The notes below the pieces were generated by a model. That model saw only the letters and a program-made list of their open reading frames with translations. It had not been told where the DNA came from and did no database searches. A program made the position numbers and the translations under genes. A DNA stretch of 64,000 nucleotides from Rothia nasimurium (GTDB lineage Bacteria > Actinomycetota > Actinomycetes > Actinomycetales > Micrococcaceae), in contig NZ_CAKMSS010000006.1 of assembly GCF_928382285.1 (NCBI RefSeq), positions 90,406 through 154,405 on the forward strand, read 5' to 3'. Shown here piece by piece: positions 32,586 through 41,333 of the stretch (position 1 is its first letter; the number at the start of each line of letters is the position of its first letter).

Positions 32586-35339
32586 TTAGCGCTGACGGCG
32601 GCGCAGCGTCAGGACGCCCGCCCCCAGTGCCAGGGCACCGGCGGCAGCTACACCCAGCACCGACGCGCCGGTTGAGGCCAGGCTGCCACCACTGCCCGAG
32701 GCCTGCTGGCTCTGACCGGTGCCAGACTGGCCGGTGGCCGCCCCGGCACCGCCACTTGTGCCGTCATTGTCAGCTGCGCGGACGCCGTCCGCCGGCTCCC
32801 CTGCCCCCGGCGAGGTGGAGCCAGGCCCACCCACCCCGACGGTCGGCTGATTACCGGGCTGTACGGAAGGCTGATCACTGGGCTGTGCGGAAGACTCCCC
32901 TGAGGGCTGCGCCGCGGGCTGGGCAGTCGGCTGCTGGCTGGGCTCAGGGCTGGGGGCGTTCTCAGCCGCAGCCAGGCAGTCGTCAATCGCCGCGCCACCT
33001 ACAGCAAAGACCGCGCGCTGGGTCTCACTGCGCGCTGTGGTTCCATCGGGCAGCGGGGCGCTGTAGTAGACGTCGAACCCGTAGACCCCGGGATCGGTAA
33101 AGACCCAGTTAGCATGGGCGTGGGTAGCAAAATCAATGTCGATGGTGGTGTCCTTGGTAGCACCCCCGGCGTGCAGGGTGACGGCCCCGGCGAAGTCCTG
33201 CTCGTAGACCCCGTAGGCAGCGCCGTCCGGCATCTCAACCGGCACCAGGTGCAGGGTGACCGGCCCGGCAAGCTGGGCGTAGTCAACGTCCTGGGTGTTC
33301 CAGCCGGGCCAGAGAATACCGGCCTGCTGGGTCTGCGGCAGGCCGTAGAACTCGCTACCGGCCTCGCCCAGGAAGTCCAGCTCGGGGGCCATCATCTGCT
33401 CCTGGCGGGCAAAGCGGGTGTTATCACCCAGGCCCAGCACCACATCATTCAGGGAGCGCTCGGCAGCTTCGCGGGTGACAGCCCCGGTCTCGTCCTTCAG
33501 CGCCAGCTTCAGCACCCCGCCTGCCAGGGATGCCTTGATATCGACGTGCCCGTCGGTGAGCAGGTAGCGACCTTCGAGCTCAGGTGCCCGGCACTGGCGG
33601 GCATCAGGCTCAGGCTGGGCGGGGGTGGAAGGGCTAGCGGTGGGCTCAGGCTGAACCGGGGCGGACGGGCTTGGATCCGGGTTGCTCGGTGAAGGAGCAG
33701 GCGAGCTGGACTCAGGGCTAGGTTCGAGGCTAGGGGCAGGCTGGCTAGGAGCTACCACGGGGTCGGTGAGTGTAAGGGAGCCACTGGAGCTATATTCCTG
33801 GCCGGGCACATAGTCGCTGGTGACGGTGTGGCGGTCGGTGCGGGCGTCCATGTCGGGGTGGGGGGTGATGTTGAAGATGGCGTGGTAGCCCTTGAGCCAG
33901 CTGGCTGCGCTCAGGTAGCAGCTGGCGACTCCGTTGTCGATGTGGGCGTGGCAGTTGGCGGCGCCCGAGGCGTCCTCGGCCCGGCGGAACATACCGCCTG
34001 AAACGTAGCCGCGCACGGTGGGGTCGGCAAATTTAATCTGCACCAGGTTGTAGCCCTCATGGTCTGAGGGTTTGATGGTGACGGTGTAGTCGCCGCTGGT
34101 CAGGGCGTGGTGACCGGTGGGGAGCACGGTGTTGCCGGGGTCAGCGGTGGGGGCGGGCCAGCGTCCTTCACCCGCATCTGAGCGTACGGACGCGCTCCCC
34201 CCGGGTGCGTAGGTCAGGGCGGGGGTGACCCACTTGGCGGCTTTGGCACCGGAAGCCGCCGCGGCGCCGTCCGGAATAAAGATGCCCTGAATCTGGGAAT
34301 CTAGGGAACCCAGCATCTCTGACCAGGTGGCCTTACCGCCCTCAACGCGCACGTCGGTGAGGAAGTAGCCCTGGTTGTAGAGGGTCAGGGTGCCCGAGAC
34401 GTCGGTGCGCCCGGCATCGAAGGTGATGTCGGTGAGGGCGTCGTCGCCGTCCTTTTCAGGGTTCGCCTTGGGAGCCAGGGTCAGGCTGTAGTTTTCCCTG
34501 GTGAGGGCGGTAGTCAGGGCCTTGTTGTAGGTATCAATCAGGGGTGCCTCAGTTGCAACACCAGCGCCGTCCACGGGGCGGTTGCCGCCCACCTGCCAGA
34601 TGGCGGTAGTGGGTTTAGATTCGATGGTTTGGCCGTCGAGGCCGCGGGCTACGGTGCGGTAGGTGACCTCGTAGCGGCCGGGGCGGGAGAAGGTGGTGAA
34701 GTTGTGGGTGTGGGCACCGGGGGTGAGCACGGCCGACTGGAAATCGGGGTCGGTGGAGCTGAGCATGCGGCGCACGTCGTTGGGGAAGTAGTTGGAGCGG
34801 TAGGTGAACATCTCCATGACGCCGGGGCCATTGACGCTCAGCAGGTCGAGAGTGAAGGTGCCGTCGCGGAAGTTTTCAACGGGAATGTTAGTGTCTGCCC
34901 CGAAGCCGATCCAGGCCGGGTTGTGGTTGCCGTAGGGCAGGGAGGGGGCCATATAGAGCTTGTCGCCGGGCTTACCCAGGAAGCTGGCGTTGGGCGAATC
35001 GGGCACGGTGAAGATGTACTGGTTTTTGGCCTCGGCGCGGGCGGAGTAGCCCTTGCCCAGCCAGAGAACCGACCGATCAAAGGGCACGAGGGCGTCATTT
35101 TTGTCGCCGTGGGGCATCTTGCCGTAGAGGCTAAAGCCGTTGTTTTCCCAGACGGTTTGCGGGGCGTCGATGTGGGCCTGGGTGCCCACGATTTTGCCGT
35201 CGTCGGGCCCGGCAGTGGCGGGCAGGGCTGAGCCGACCAGGGTGGCGATGGCCAGGGCCGAGAGGGTGAGGGCACGGTAAGGACGCCGGCGGGCAACTGG
35301 GCGTAGTGAGGGGGAGGACGCGGGTGCTTGGGTCTGCAT
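32586..35339 (-). CDS. cell-surface protein with ABC-transporter-associated repeats
   Basis: A 917-residue secreted protein. Signal peptide at residues about 20-45 ends ALPATAG. Two repeats of the TIGR03769 type (choice-of-anchor M) are seen: HTHNFTTFSRPGRYEVTY in the N-terminal third and HAHANWVFTDPGVYGFDVYY near the C-terminus, the latter preceded by ILWPGWNTQ. Pro/Ser/Glu-rich linkers separate the domains. The C-terminus has LASTG, a hydrophobic stretch and RRRQR, a variant sortase signal. It is divergent from the second repeat protein across a Fur/Zur-like box, and with it belongs to the anchored-repeat metal-uptake locus. A role as surface metal binder is inferred. Confidence 0.85.
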   Translation of the reverse strand: MQTQAPASSPSLRPVARRRPYRALTLSALAIATLVGSALPATAGPDDGKIVGTQAHIDAPQTVWENNGFSLYGKMPHGDKNDALVPFDRSVLWLGKGYSARAEAKNQYIFTVPDSPNASFLGKPGDKLYMAPSLPYGNHNPAWIGFGADTNIPVENFRDGTFTLDLLSVNGPGVMEMFTYRSNYFPNDVRRMLSSTDPDFQSAVLTPGAHTHNFTTFSRPGRYEVTYRTVARGLDGQTIESKPTTAIWQVGGNRPVDGAGVATEAPLIDTYNKALTTALTRENYSLTLAPKANPEKDGDDALTDITFDAGRTDVSGTLTLYNQGYFLTDVRVEGGKATWSEMLGSLDSQIQGIFIPDGAAAASGAKAAKWVTPALTYAPGGSASVRSDAGEGRWPAPTADPGNTVLPTGHHALTSGDYTVTIKPSDHEGYNLVQIKFADPTVRGYVSGGMFRRAEDASGAANCHAHIDNGVASCYLSAASWLKGYHAIFNITPHPDMDARTDRHTVTSDYVPGQEYSSSGSLTLTDPVVAPSQPAPSLEPSPESSSPAPSPSNPDPSPSAPVQPEPTASPSTPAQPEPDARQCRAPELEGRYLLTDGHVDIKASLAGGVLKLALKDETGAVTREAAERSLNDVVLGLGDNTRFARQEQMMAPELDFLGEAGSEFYGLPQTQQAGILWPGWNTQDVDYAQLAGPVTLHLVPVEMPDGAAYGVYEQDFAGAVTLHAGGATKDTTIDIDFATHAHANWVFTDPGVYGFDVYYSAPLPDGTTARSETQRAVFAVGGAAIDDCLAAAENAPSPEPSQQPTAQPAAQPSGESSAQPSDQPSVQPGNQPTVGVGGPGSTSPGAGEPADGVRAADNDGTSGGAGAATGQSGTGQSQQASGSGGSLASTGASVLGVAAAGALALGAGVLTLRRRQR

Positions 35340-35390
35340 TGCGGTCTTTCTAGTGTGTGCGGGGTGGGTGGCGAGAAAACCACCCATAAG

Positions 35391-35419
35391 TTGAGAATGA
35401 TTATCATTAACGATATTCT
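35391..35419 (+). promoter_or_regulatory. promoter with Fur/Zur-like box
   Basis: TTGAGA (35391-35396) and TATTCT (35414-35419) with a 17-bp spacer make a good promoter for the rightward operon. The perfect palindrome AATGATTATCATT (35396-35408) fills the spacer. It matches Fur-superfamily boxes (Zur in Actinobacteria), so metal-bound repressor would block this promoter and probably the divergent one. Confidence 0.75.
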
Positions 35420-35463
35420 ATGTGTCGAGAAAAGCCAAACAACACACAGCTAGAAAGCACACC

Positions 35464-37560
35464 ATGCACCAGTTCCCCCGCGCCCTCTCGGTTGCAGCCC
35501 TTTCCGTGGCCCTGCTTGCAGGCCCCCTGGCAGCCTCCCCCGCAGTAGCCGAACAGGGCGACCCTGCCCCTACCGCCAGCCAGGCAACCCCCACCGCAGG
35601 CGAAGAAGCCGCGGCGCGCACCGTCCTCACCGTCGAGCACACCGACGCCCTGGCTATGGCCCTAGCCAACGGGCAGCTAGACCTCTTCACCTATGCCGAC
35701 CTACCCGGTGCCCCCCGCACCCGCCTTGACCCCGCCCAGACAGTCTTCAACCTGCAAGACCGTGCTGACACCAGGGTCAGCGTGCCCGCAGGGTTCGATT
35801 TTTTGGGTGCCGAGGGGTCAACCATCTGGCTGGCACCCCAGACCCAGGTAGCCGGGGTGCTCTGGCCCGGCTGGAATACCGAGGGGATCCACCCCGGTGA
35901 GTTAGCCGGCGACAAACTGACCCTAGAACTCGTAAAAACCAAGGCCCCCGAAGGCGGTGCGGTCGAGGTCTTCCAGTCCTCCCCCTTCGGCACCGAACGG
36001 GTCTTTAGCTCCCGCGAGAAACTGCCCGCCCTGCAACAGCCGGTTGGTTCCCACGTACACGCCAACTGGGCTTTCACCGCCACCGGAACCTACGAGCTCA
36101 CCTTCCGCGCCAGCGCCACCCGGGCGGACGGCACCCCCGTCAGCACCGAGCAGACCTACACCTTTGTGGTGGGGCAGCTCCCCGCCGAACTGGGCGGCCC
36201 AACCGAGGCAACCCAGCCGACCGCCACCCCCTCCCCCAGCACGGCACCCGAGACACCTTCATCTACTAGCCCCGAGCCCAGCGCACCCGCACCGGTAGAG
36301 ACAACCGAAGCACCGGCGTCCGCACCGGCAGCACCAAGCTACGCTCCCTTCAACCCGGCACCGGCCCCCGGCGGTAGCCAGGAAAGCGCCAGCACCCAGA
36401 CCAGCCAGCAGCATGCAGCCCCGGCGGCGGGAAGCAGCAACCAGGTTCACCGAGCACCGACCGCCCAGAATCCAGCTCAGCAGCACCCCGCCCAGCAGCA
36501 CTCAGCGGCAGGCGGTAGCGGGGGCGCCGCGCCCCAGCAGTGCCTGGCCACCGAGGAACTGGTCAAACCTGCCGAGCAGGCTCAGCAGGGTGAGGCAGGT
36601 ACGGCTAACCGGGCGTCCGCGCGCACCCTGGATAAGCCCGCCTTCACCATCCAAAAGGCCGTCAATACAAGCACCAACAAAGCCACCAGCGGCCACTTCG
36701 ACTTCGGGGCAGTGCTGAGCGGCGGCAACCTCTCGGCCCAGATCAAGGACGACCGCACCTCCCCCGCAGCCTGGAAGCAGCCCGGCGCCCTGACCTTTGT
36801 GCTGGGTGACGGCGCCAAGACCACCATGCCCGGCGGCATGGGCCATATCGCCCCGGCAGGCGCCGAGGTCTACCTGATTGGGGCAACCCAGCAGGCCACC
36901 GTTCCCTGGGTCGGCTGGAACACCCAGAACCCCGAGCTCGTTGCCCAGGCTTCCGGTCCAGCAACCCTCACCCTGACCGACCTGCAGGGCCCGGGCAGAC
37001 TGTCGGTTTTCCTCTCGGGCAACTTTGGATCAGCCGGGACCACCGTCTTTAACGGGGTGGGCGACTCCTTCTCGGTACCGCTCAATACTCACCAGCACGC
37101 CAACTGGGTCTTCACGGCCCCCGGTGTCTACTCTGCAACCCTCACCTGGACGGTGCCGCTCAAGAGCGGCGGGCAGGCAACCGCTAGCGGCACTTTGAAT
37201 TTTGAGGTGGGCGACATGGCCCAGGCCCAACAGCAGACCCAGCAGCAGGACGCCGGTAGCGGCTCTAGCACCCAGGCCCCCGCAGGCGATGGGCAGGGCT
37301 CGGTTGATAGCGCCACTGGCCTGGTCACCCGCCCCGATGGTTCCCAGGTACGCATCGTGGGCAAGACCGCCGACGGGCGTGACTGCACCCTGAGCGAGGA
37401 TGAGCACGCCAAGGCCCAGCAGGCCTCAGCCCGGGGCGAGCTGGCCTACACCGGCACCTCTTCCACTGGCGCCCTCGTCGCAGCCGGTACCCTGACCCTG
37501 CTGGCCGGGGCGGGCGTCCTGCTCTTTGTTCGTCGCCGCTCTGCCCGCCGTGCAGCGTAA
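35464..37560 (+). CDS. cell-surface protein with two transporter-associated repeats
   Basis: A 698-residue secreted protein. A signal peptide ends ASPAVAEQ. Repeat 1 ends HVHANWAFTATGTYELTFRA (about residue 200) and is preceded by GVLWPGWNTEG. A Pro/Ala/Gln linker of about 130 residues follows. Repeat 2 ends HQHANWVFTAPGVYSATLTW and is preceded by PWVGWNTQNPE. The C-terminus is LAYTG plus a hydrophobic stretch and RRRSARRAA, a variant sortase anchor. The H-x-H-x-N-W core could bind metal. It is the first gene of the rightward operon; the next gene starts inside its last codons. Confidence 0.85.
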   Translation: MHQFPRALSVAALSVALLAGPLAASPAVAEQGDPAPTASQATPTAGEEAAARTVLTVEHTDALAMALANGQLDLFTYADLPGAPRTRLDPAQTVFNLQDRADTRVSVPAGFDFLGAEGSTIWLAPQTQVAGVLWPGWNTEGIHPGELAGDKLTLELVKTKAPEGGAVEVFQSSPFGTERVFSSREKLPALQQPVGSHVHANWAFTATGTYELTFRASATRADGTPVSTEQTYTFVVGQLPAELGGPTEATQPTATPSPSTAPETPSSTSPEPSAPAPVETTEAPASAPAAPSYAPFNPAPAPGGSQESASTQTSQQHAAPAAGSSNQVHRAPTAQNPAQQHPAQQHSAAGGSGGAAPQQCLATEELVKPAEQAQQGEAGTANRASARTLDKPAFTIQKAVNTSTNKATSGHFDFGAVLSGGNLSAQIKDDRTSPAAWKQPGALTFVLGDGAKTTMPGGMGHIAPAGAEVYLIGATQQATVPWVGWNTQNPELVAQASGPATLTLTDLQGPGRLSVFLSGNFGSAGTTVFNGVGDSFSVPLNTHQHANWVFTAPGVYSATLTWTVPLKSGGQATASGTLNFEVGDMAQAQQQTQQQDAGSGSSTQAPAGDGQGSVDSATGLVTRPDGSQVRIVGKTADGRDCTLSEDEHAKAQQASARGELAYTGTSSTGALVAAGTLTLLAGAGVLLFVRRRSARRAA

Positions 37561-39130
37561 CCGTTTTCGCCGCTTCGCCCCTCTCCTGCTGACCGCCCTG
37601 CTGACCCTCACCGGCTGTGGCGGTACAGGGGATCGGGGCCGGGAGGGCCTGCAGGTGGTGGCTTCCACCCCCATTGTGGCCGACCTGACCTCGGCCGTTG
37701 CCGGGGACAGGGCCCGGGTGACCTCGCTGGTCCCTGCCGGGGCTGACCCCCACACCTACGAGCCCTCCCTACGCGATGTTCGCGACGTAGCCTACGCCGA
37801 TATAGCCTTCACCAACGGCCTGCTGTTGGAGCAGCAGAAGCTGGTGCGCACGGTCGACGCCAACCTGCCCGAGGGGGCGCTTTCGGTGGCGGTTGCCGAA
37901 GAGATTGAGAGCTACGGGGGCAGCCTGATTCCGATTGTTGAGGACGCCTCCCTCGACTCCATCTGGCTGGGCCTGCGCACCTCTGGCGCCCCGCGCGATG
38001 CCGACCTGGGTCGTGACGCCTCGGTCACATTCAGGGCCACTGCTGCCAGCGGGCCGGGCCAGCTCGCCGCCTTTATTACCGGCACCTTCGGGTCAGTTGA
38101 GAAGGTAGCGGACTCCGGTGCGGACGGCGGCACACAGGCGGGAAACCTGGGGGAAACCGCCCTCCCCCTTCAGGCCCATACCCATCTTTCATGGGCATAT
38201 ACTCAACCGGGTATATACTCCCTGGAGCTTGAAGCCCAGGCCCGCGACGCTGACGGCGCGGCCCTGGACGGCCTCACCGACGTCCGCCCAACCACCGTGC
38301 ACTTTGCCGTCGGCGTCTCCCCCGACGCCCAGGCACGCGCCCTACAGGAGGCCACCGGCCAGCCCATCACCGTCCTCGATGCCGGGCATGCCGACCTCAC
38401 CGCCCAGCTCGACACCGGCCGCCTGGTGATTCGCACCGACTCCGACGGGCAGGTCACCGAACACGACCCCGCTACCACCGTCATTGCGGTACCCTCCCGC
38501 ACCCTGCAGGAACTCCCCGCCGGGCCCCAGTACCGCTTCCTCGGCAAGCCCGGCGACCAGGTCTACCTGCTGGCCCAGGCGGTGCTGGGCAAGCACGTCC
38601 ACGGCGAAATCGACCCCCACATCTGGCACTCGATCCCCAACGCTATGGCCGCAGCCCAGCTCATACGCGACACCCTCACCGCCGCCGACCCCGCCGGGGC
38701 CGCCACCTACCGGGCCAACACCGAAGCCCTGCTCACCGAACTGGCAGACACCGACCGGGAACTCCACCGCATCTACGGGCAGCTACCGGCAGAGAGTAAA
38801 AATCTGGTGACCACCCACGACGGCTACCGTTATTTAGCCTCAACCTACGGGCTGGCCGTCGCCGGTTACGTCTCCCCCGGTGCGGGCGTAGAACCCAGCA
38901 TCCAGCAACGCGAGCGCCTACGCCGCACCATCGACGACCTGGCCGTACCCGCCCTCTACACCGAACACGGGTCCATGAACAGGACGCCGGTACTCCAGCA
39001 GGTAGGCCAGGAGGCCGGGGTGCGGGTGTGCGAGCTCTACTCCGACTCCCTCGATGCAGATGCCCCCAGCTACTCCCAGATGATGCTGGCCAACGCGCAG
39101 GCTATTACTGACTGTTCCACTGCCAGATAA
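37550..39130 (+). CDS. ZnuA-like metal-binding lipoprotein with inserted repeat domain
   Basis: A 526-residue substrate-binding protein of the anchored-repeat ABC family (TIGR03772 type). Signal peptide and lipobox LTLTGCGG give lipidated Cys23. The first ZnuA half has GADPHTYEPSLRDV with His68, a metal ligand. At about residues 120-345 a domain with the repeat signature HTHLSWAYTQPGIYSLELEA is inserted, and then ZnuA resumes at HVHGEIDPHIWHS with two more His ligands and ends with LYTEHGSMN. Ordinary ZnuA proteins have about 300 residues. The GTG at 37550 overlaps the upstream stop by 11 bp; a TTG at 37526 is possible. The cargo is most likely zinc or manganese. Confidence 0.85.
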   Translation: MQRNRFRRFAPLLLTALLTLTGCGGTGDRGREGLQVVASTPIVADLTSAVAGDRARVTSLVPAGADPHTYEPSLRDVRDVAYADIAFTNGLLLEQQKLVRTVDANLPEGALSVAVAEEIESYGGSLIPIVEDASLDSIWLGLRTSGAPRDADLGRDASVTFRATAASGPGQLAAFITGTFGSVEKVADSGADGGTQAGNLGETALPLQAHTHLSWAYTQPGIYSLELEAQARDADGAALDGLTDVRPTTVHFAVGVSPDAQARALQEATGQPITVLDAGHADLTAQLDTGRLVIRTDSDGQVTEHDPATTVIAVPSRTLQELPAGPQYRFLGKPGDQVYLLAQAVLGKHVHGEIDPHIWHSIPNAMAAAQLIRDTLTAADPAGAATYRANTEALLTELADTDRELHRIYGQLPAESKNLVTTHDGYRYLASTYGLAVAGYVSPGAGVEPSIQQRERLRRTIDDLAVPALYTEHGSMNRTPVLQQVGQEAGVRVCELYSDSLDADAPSYSQMMLANAQAITDCSTAR

Positions 39131-39177
39131 GGCCGAAGCATGGTCAAAAAGAAAAAAGATATGTAGATAGGCGCTAG

Positions 39178-39325
39178 AGGCTCACGCTCGCTGCCGACTC
39201 TCTCGCCTGATTCGCTAGCGCTCATAAGGCGATTCACGCCCCGCCTTGCGGCGGATTCCGTTCGCTCTTGTGTGCTGACGCACCCGCTCACTCCATCGAG
39301 CCAGCAGCTTCGCTGTGAGCCTCTA
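39178..39325. repeat. structured intergenic repeat, copy A
   Basis: About 148 bp. Outer arms GGCTCACGCTCGCTGC and GCAGCTTCGCTGTGAGCC pair imperfectly. Inside, TCGCCT / AGGCGA flank TTCGCTAGCGCTCATA, and CCGCCTTGCGGCGG forms a small hairpin. The outer arms and the inner module recur at 56748-56844. Confidence 0.65.
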
Positions 39326-39355
39326 GTGCCTGTTCCACCTAACCCAAGGATTTCC

Positions 39356-40396
39356 ATGAAAATCTCTCCCCGATTCACTACCGCCCTGGCCCTGGCAGCC
39401 CTGCTGGTGCCGGCGTCCGCGCTGACCCCCGCAGCCTACGCGGCCGAAGAGAACAAGAGCGCCGAGGAGCGTGCCCTGGAACAGACCCTCTCCCCTGACG
39501 AGCCGGTAGTAACCGGCCAGCACGAGATTGCCGCCGGGCACGTTGATATGGGCCCGGCCTTCGTTGAGGGCTCCTGGGAGCTCATGTTCCGCGACGATTC
39601 AACTGCCGAGCCGGTCTGGCGCGACCCCGCCGATGTGGTGCTGCGCGGTAACGACACCGCTATGATGCCCGTGCCCGATGACCCCCGCTACTCCTTTGTG
39701 CAGGCAACCGCCGGTGAGCAGGTCTATGTGATCCCCCAGACCGAGCTGGCCGGTGTGGTCTGGCCCGGCTGGAACACCCAGAACCCCCAGGTGGTGGAGC
39801 GTCTGGGCCGCGGTGTTACCTTCACTCTTGAAGGGGTAGAGGGCCCCGGCGGCTTCTCCATGTACCTGGAAAACGGCACCTTTGGGGCGCCGGAAGTGCT
39901 GTGGACCTCCGACACCACCAACCCCCAGGACATCTTCGTAGAACCCAACGTGCACACCCACGCCAACTGGGTCTTCACGCAGCCCGGGGCCTACTACCTG
40001 ACCGTGCGTGCCCACGCTGAACTGGCTGATGGCACCGTGGTCAGCGACACCGCCCGCCTGCTCTTCGCCGTTGGCTCGACCGTGACTAACGAGCAGGTCT
40101 TTGCCGGGGCGGACGCCCTCGGTGCGGTTGGCGAGGGCAGCGCAGGGGGCGAGAGCCAGGGGGAAGACCAGGACGCGAGCGCCCCGGCAACCGAGGCAAC
40201 CTCCACCGCTGCGGCGGCTAGCGATTCAAGCACCAGCAACGAAACAGAGAACAGCGACTCAACCCTGCCGGTTGGCCTCATGGCCGGTGGTGGCGCGCTA
40301 CTTCTGGCCCTCATCGTCGGTGGTGTTCTCTTAGCCCGTCGCTCCGCAGCCGCTAAGGCTGAAGCCTTCGAGCAGTCCACCGGGGGCCGCGCATGA
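39356..40396 (+). CDS. membrane-anchored repeat protein of the metal-uptake locus
   Basis: A 346-residue protein: signal peptide to about residue 30 (PAAYAAEE), one TIGR03769-type repeat with GVVWPGWNTQNPQ and HTHANWVFTQPGAYYLTVRA, an Ala/Ser/Thr-rich linker, then a single C-terminal membrane helix (VGLMAGGGALLLALIVGGVLL) followed by basic residues. No clear LPXTG-like motif precedes the helix, so it is probably membrane- and not wall-anchored. AAGGA lies upstream of the ATG. It overlaps the ATPase gene by four bases. Confidence 0.82.
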   Translation: MKISPRFTTALALAALLVPASALTPAAYAAEENKSAEERALEQTLSPDEPVVTGQHEIAAGHVDMGPAFVEGSWELMFRDDSTAEPVWRDPADVVLRGNDTAMMPVPDDPRYSFVQATAGEQVYVIPQTELAGVVWPGWNTQNPQVVERLGRGVTFTLEGVEGPGGFSMYLENGTFGAPEVLWTSDTTNPQDIFVEPNVHTHANWVFTQPGAYYLTVRAHAELADGTVVSDTARLLFAVGSTVTNEQVFAGADALGAVGEGSAGGESQGEDQDASAPATEATSTAAAASDSSTSNETENSDSTLPVGLMAGGGALLLALIVGGVLLARRSAAAKAEAFEQSTGGRA

Positions 40397-41184
40397 CCAC
40401 CGCCTCACCTACCCCCGTGCGAGAAACCGGCGCAGCGGCGTCCGCCCCCACCGTCACCATCACCGACCTGCACGCAGGCTACCCGGGGCGGCCCGTCCTC
40501 GCCGGTCTCAACCTCACCCTGCACCCCGGCGAATTTGTCGGGCTGATCGGAGCAAACGGCGCAGGCAAAACCACCCTGCTGCGCTCCCTACTCGGGCTTG
40601 TGCCGACCAGTAAAGGGCGTATCGACATTCTCGGCGAACCGCCCCTCAAAGCCCGCGCCCACATCGGCTACGTACCCCAAAAGCACCTCTTCCAGTGGGA
40701 CTTCCCCATCACCGTTGAAAACGCCGTCATGAGCGGGCGCACCCGCACCATCGGCTGGTTCCGCCGCCCCCGCCGCGCCGACTGGCAGGCAGTCTACTCC
40801 GCCCTCGACAAGGCAGAGCTGACCGACCTCAAAGACCGCCCCGTGGGCGAACTCTCCGGCGGGCAAAAGCAGAGAGTCCTGCTGGCCCGCGCCCTGGCGT
40901 CAGCCCCCAAGCTCCTGCTTCTCGACGAACCCTTCACCGGCGTGGACGCCCCCACCCAGGACTCCCTCAACCGCCTCTACCGGGCGCTAGCCGCCGAGGG
41001 GATGACCATTCTGATGTCCACCCACGACATGATCGCCGCCCGCACCTGGTGCACCCGCATCGTCGGGGTGCGCGGCCACCTCGCCGTGGACGCCCCCACC
41101 CAGCAACACAGCATCGAAGAACTCTACGCCTTCCTGCACGGCCAGCACGAAGGGTGTGAGAGGGATGCCAAGCATATAAGTTAG
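40393..41184 (+). CDS. metal ABC transporter ATP-binding protein (anchored-repeat type)
   Basis: A 263-residue ATPase. Walker A is GANGAGKTTLLRSLLG (about residue 53), the Q-loop is VPQKHLFQWDFP, the signature LSGGQKQRV, and Walker B LLLDEPFTGVD. It belongs with the ZnuC/MntB-like ATPases. It energises the permease encoded 150 bp downstream. The ATGA overlap with the preceding surface-protein gene shows that the surface proteins and the pump are made together. Confidence 0.92.
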   Translation: MTTASPTPVRETGAAASAPTVTITDLHAGYPGRPVLAGLNLTLHPGEFVGLIGANGAGKTTLLRSLLGLVPTSKGRIDILGEPPLKARAHIGYVPQKHLFQWDFPITVENAVMSGRTRTIGWFRRPRRADWQAVYSALDKAELTDLKDRPVGELSGGQKQRVLLARALASAPKLLLLDEPFTGVDAPTQDSLNRLYRALAAEGMTILMSTHDMIAARTWCTRIVGVRGHLAVDAPTQQHSIEELYAFLHGQHEGCERDAKHIS

Positions 41185-41191
41185 GCGCTCA

Positions 41192-41284
41192 GGACGCCCC
41201 CGCGCCGACTAACCTTCTTGCGGGTTCGCTAGCGCTCACACGCAATTCATGCCAGCCCCAGCCAGTCGGCTTTCGGGGGCGTCC
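41192..41284. repeat. structured intergenic repeat, copy B, with GGACGCC arms
   Basis: Outer arms GGACGCCCCCG (41192-41202) and CGGGGGCGTCC (41274-41284), inner arms GCCGACT and AGTCGGC, and a core GGTTCGCTAGCGCTCACA followed by ATTCATGCC, which matches the inner module of copies A and C. It lies between the ATPase and permease genes of one operon. Confidence 0.6.
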
Positions 41285-41333
41285 ATTCACGCCTCGTACG
41301 ATTCATCTCCAGATTCCCCACCGATACAAACAC

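Noticed and set aside
36220..36540. CRISPR-like or tandem DNA repeat in the Pro/Ala/Gln linker of the surface protein
   Set aside because: Low-complexity codons in a linker, with no regular repeat length or spacers.
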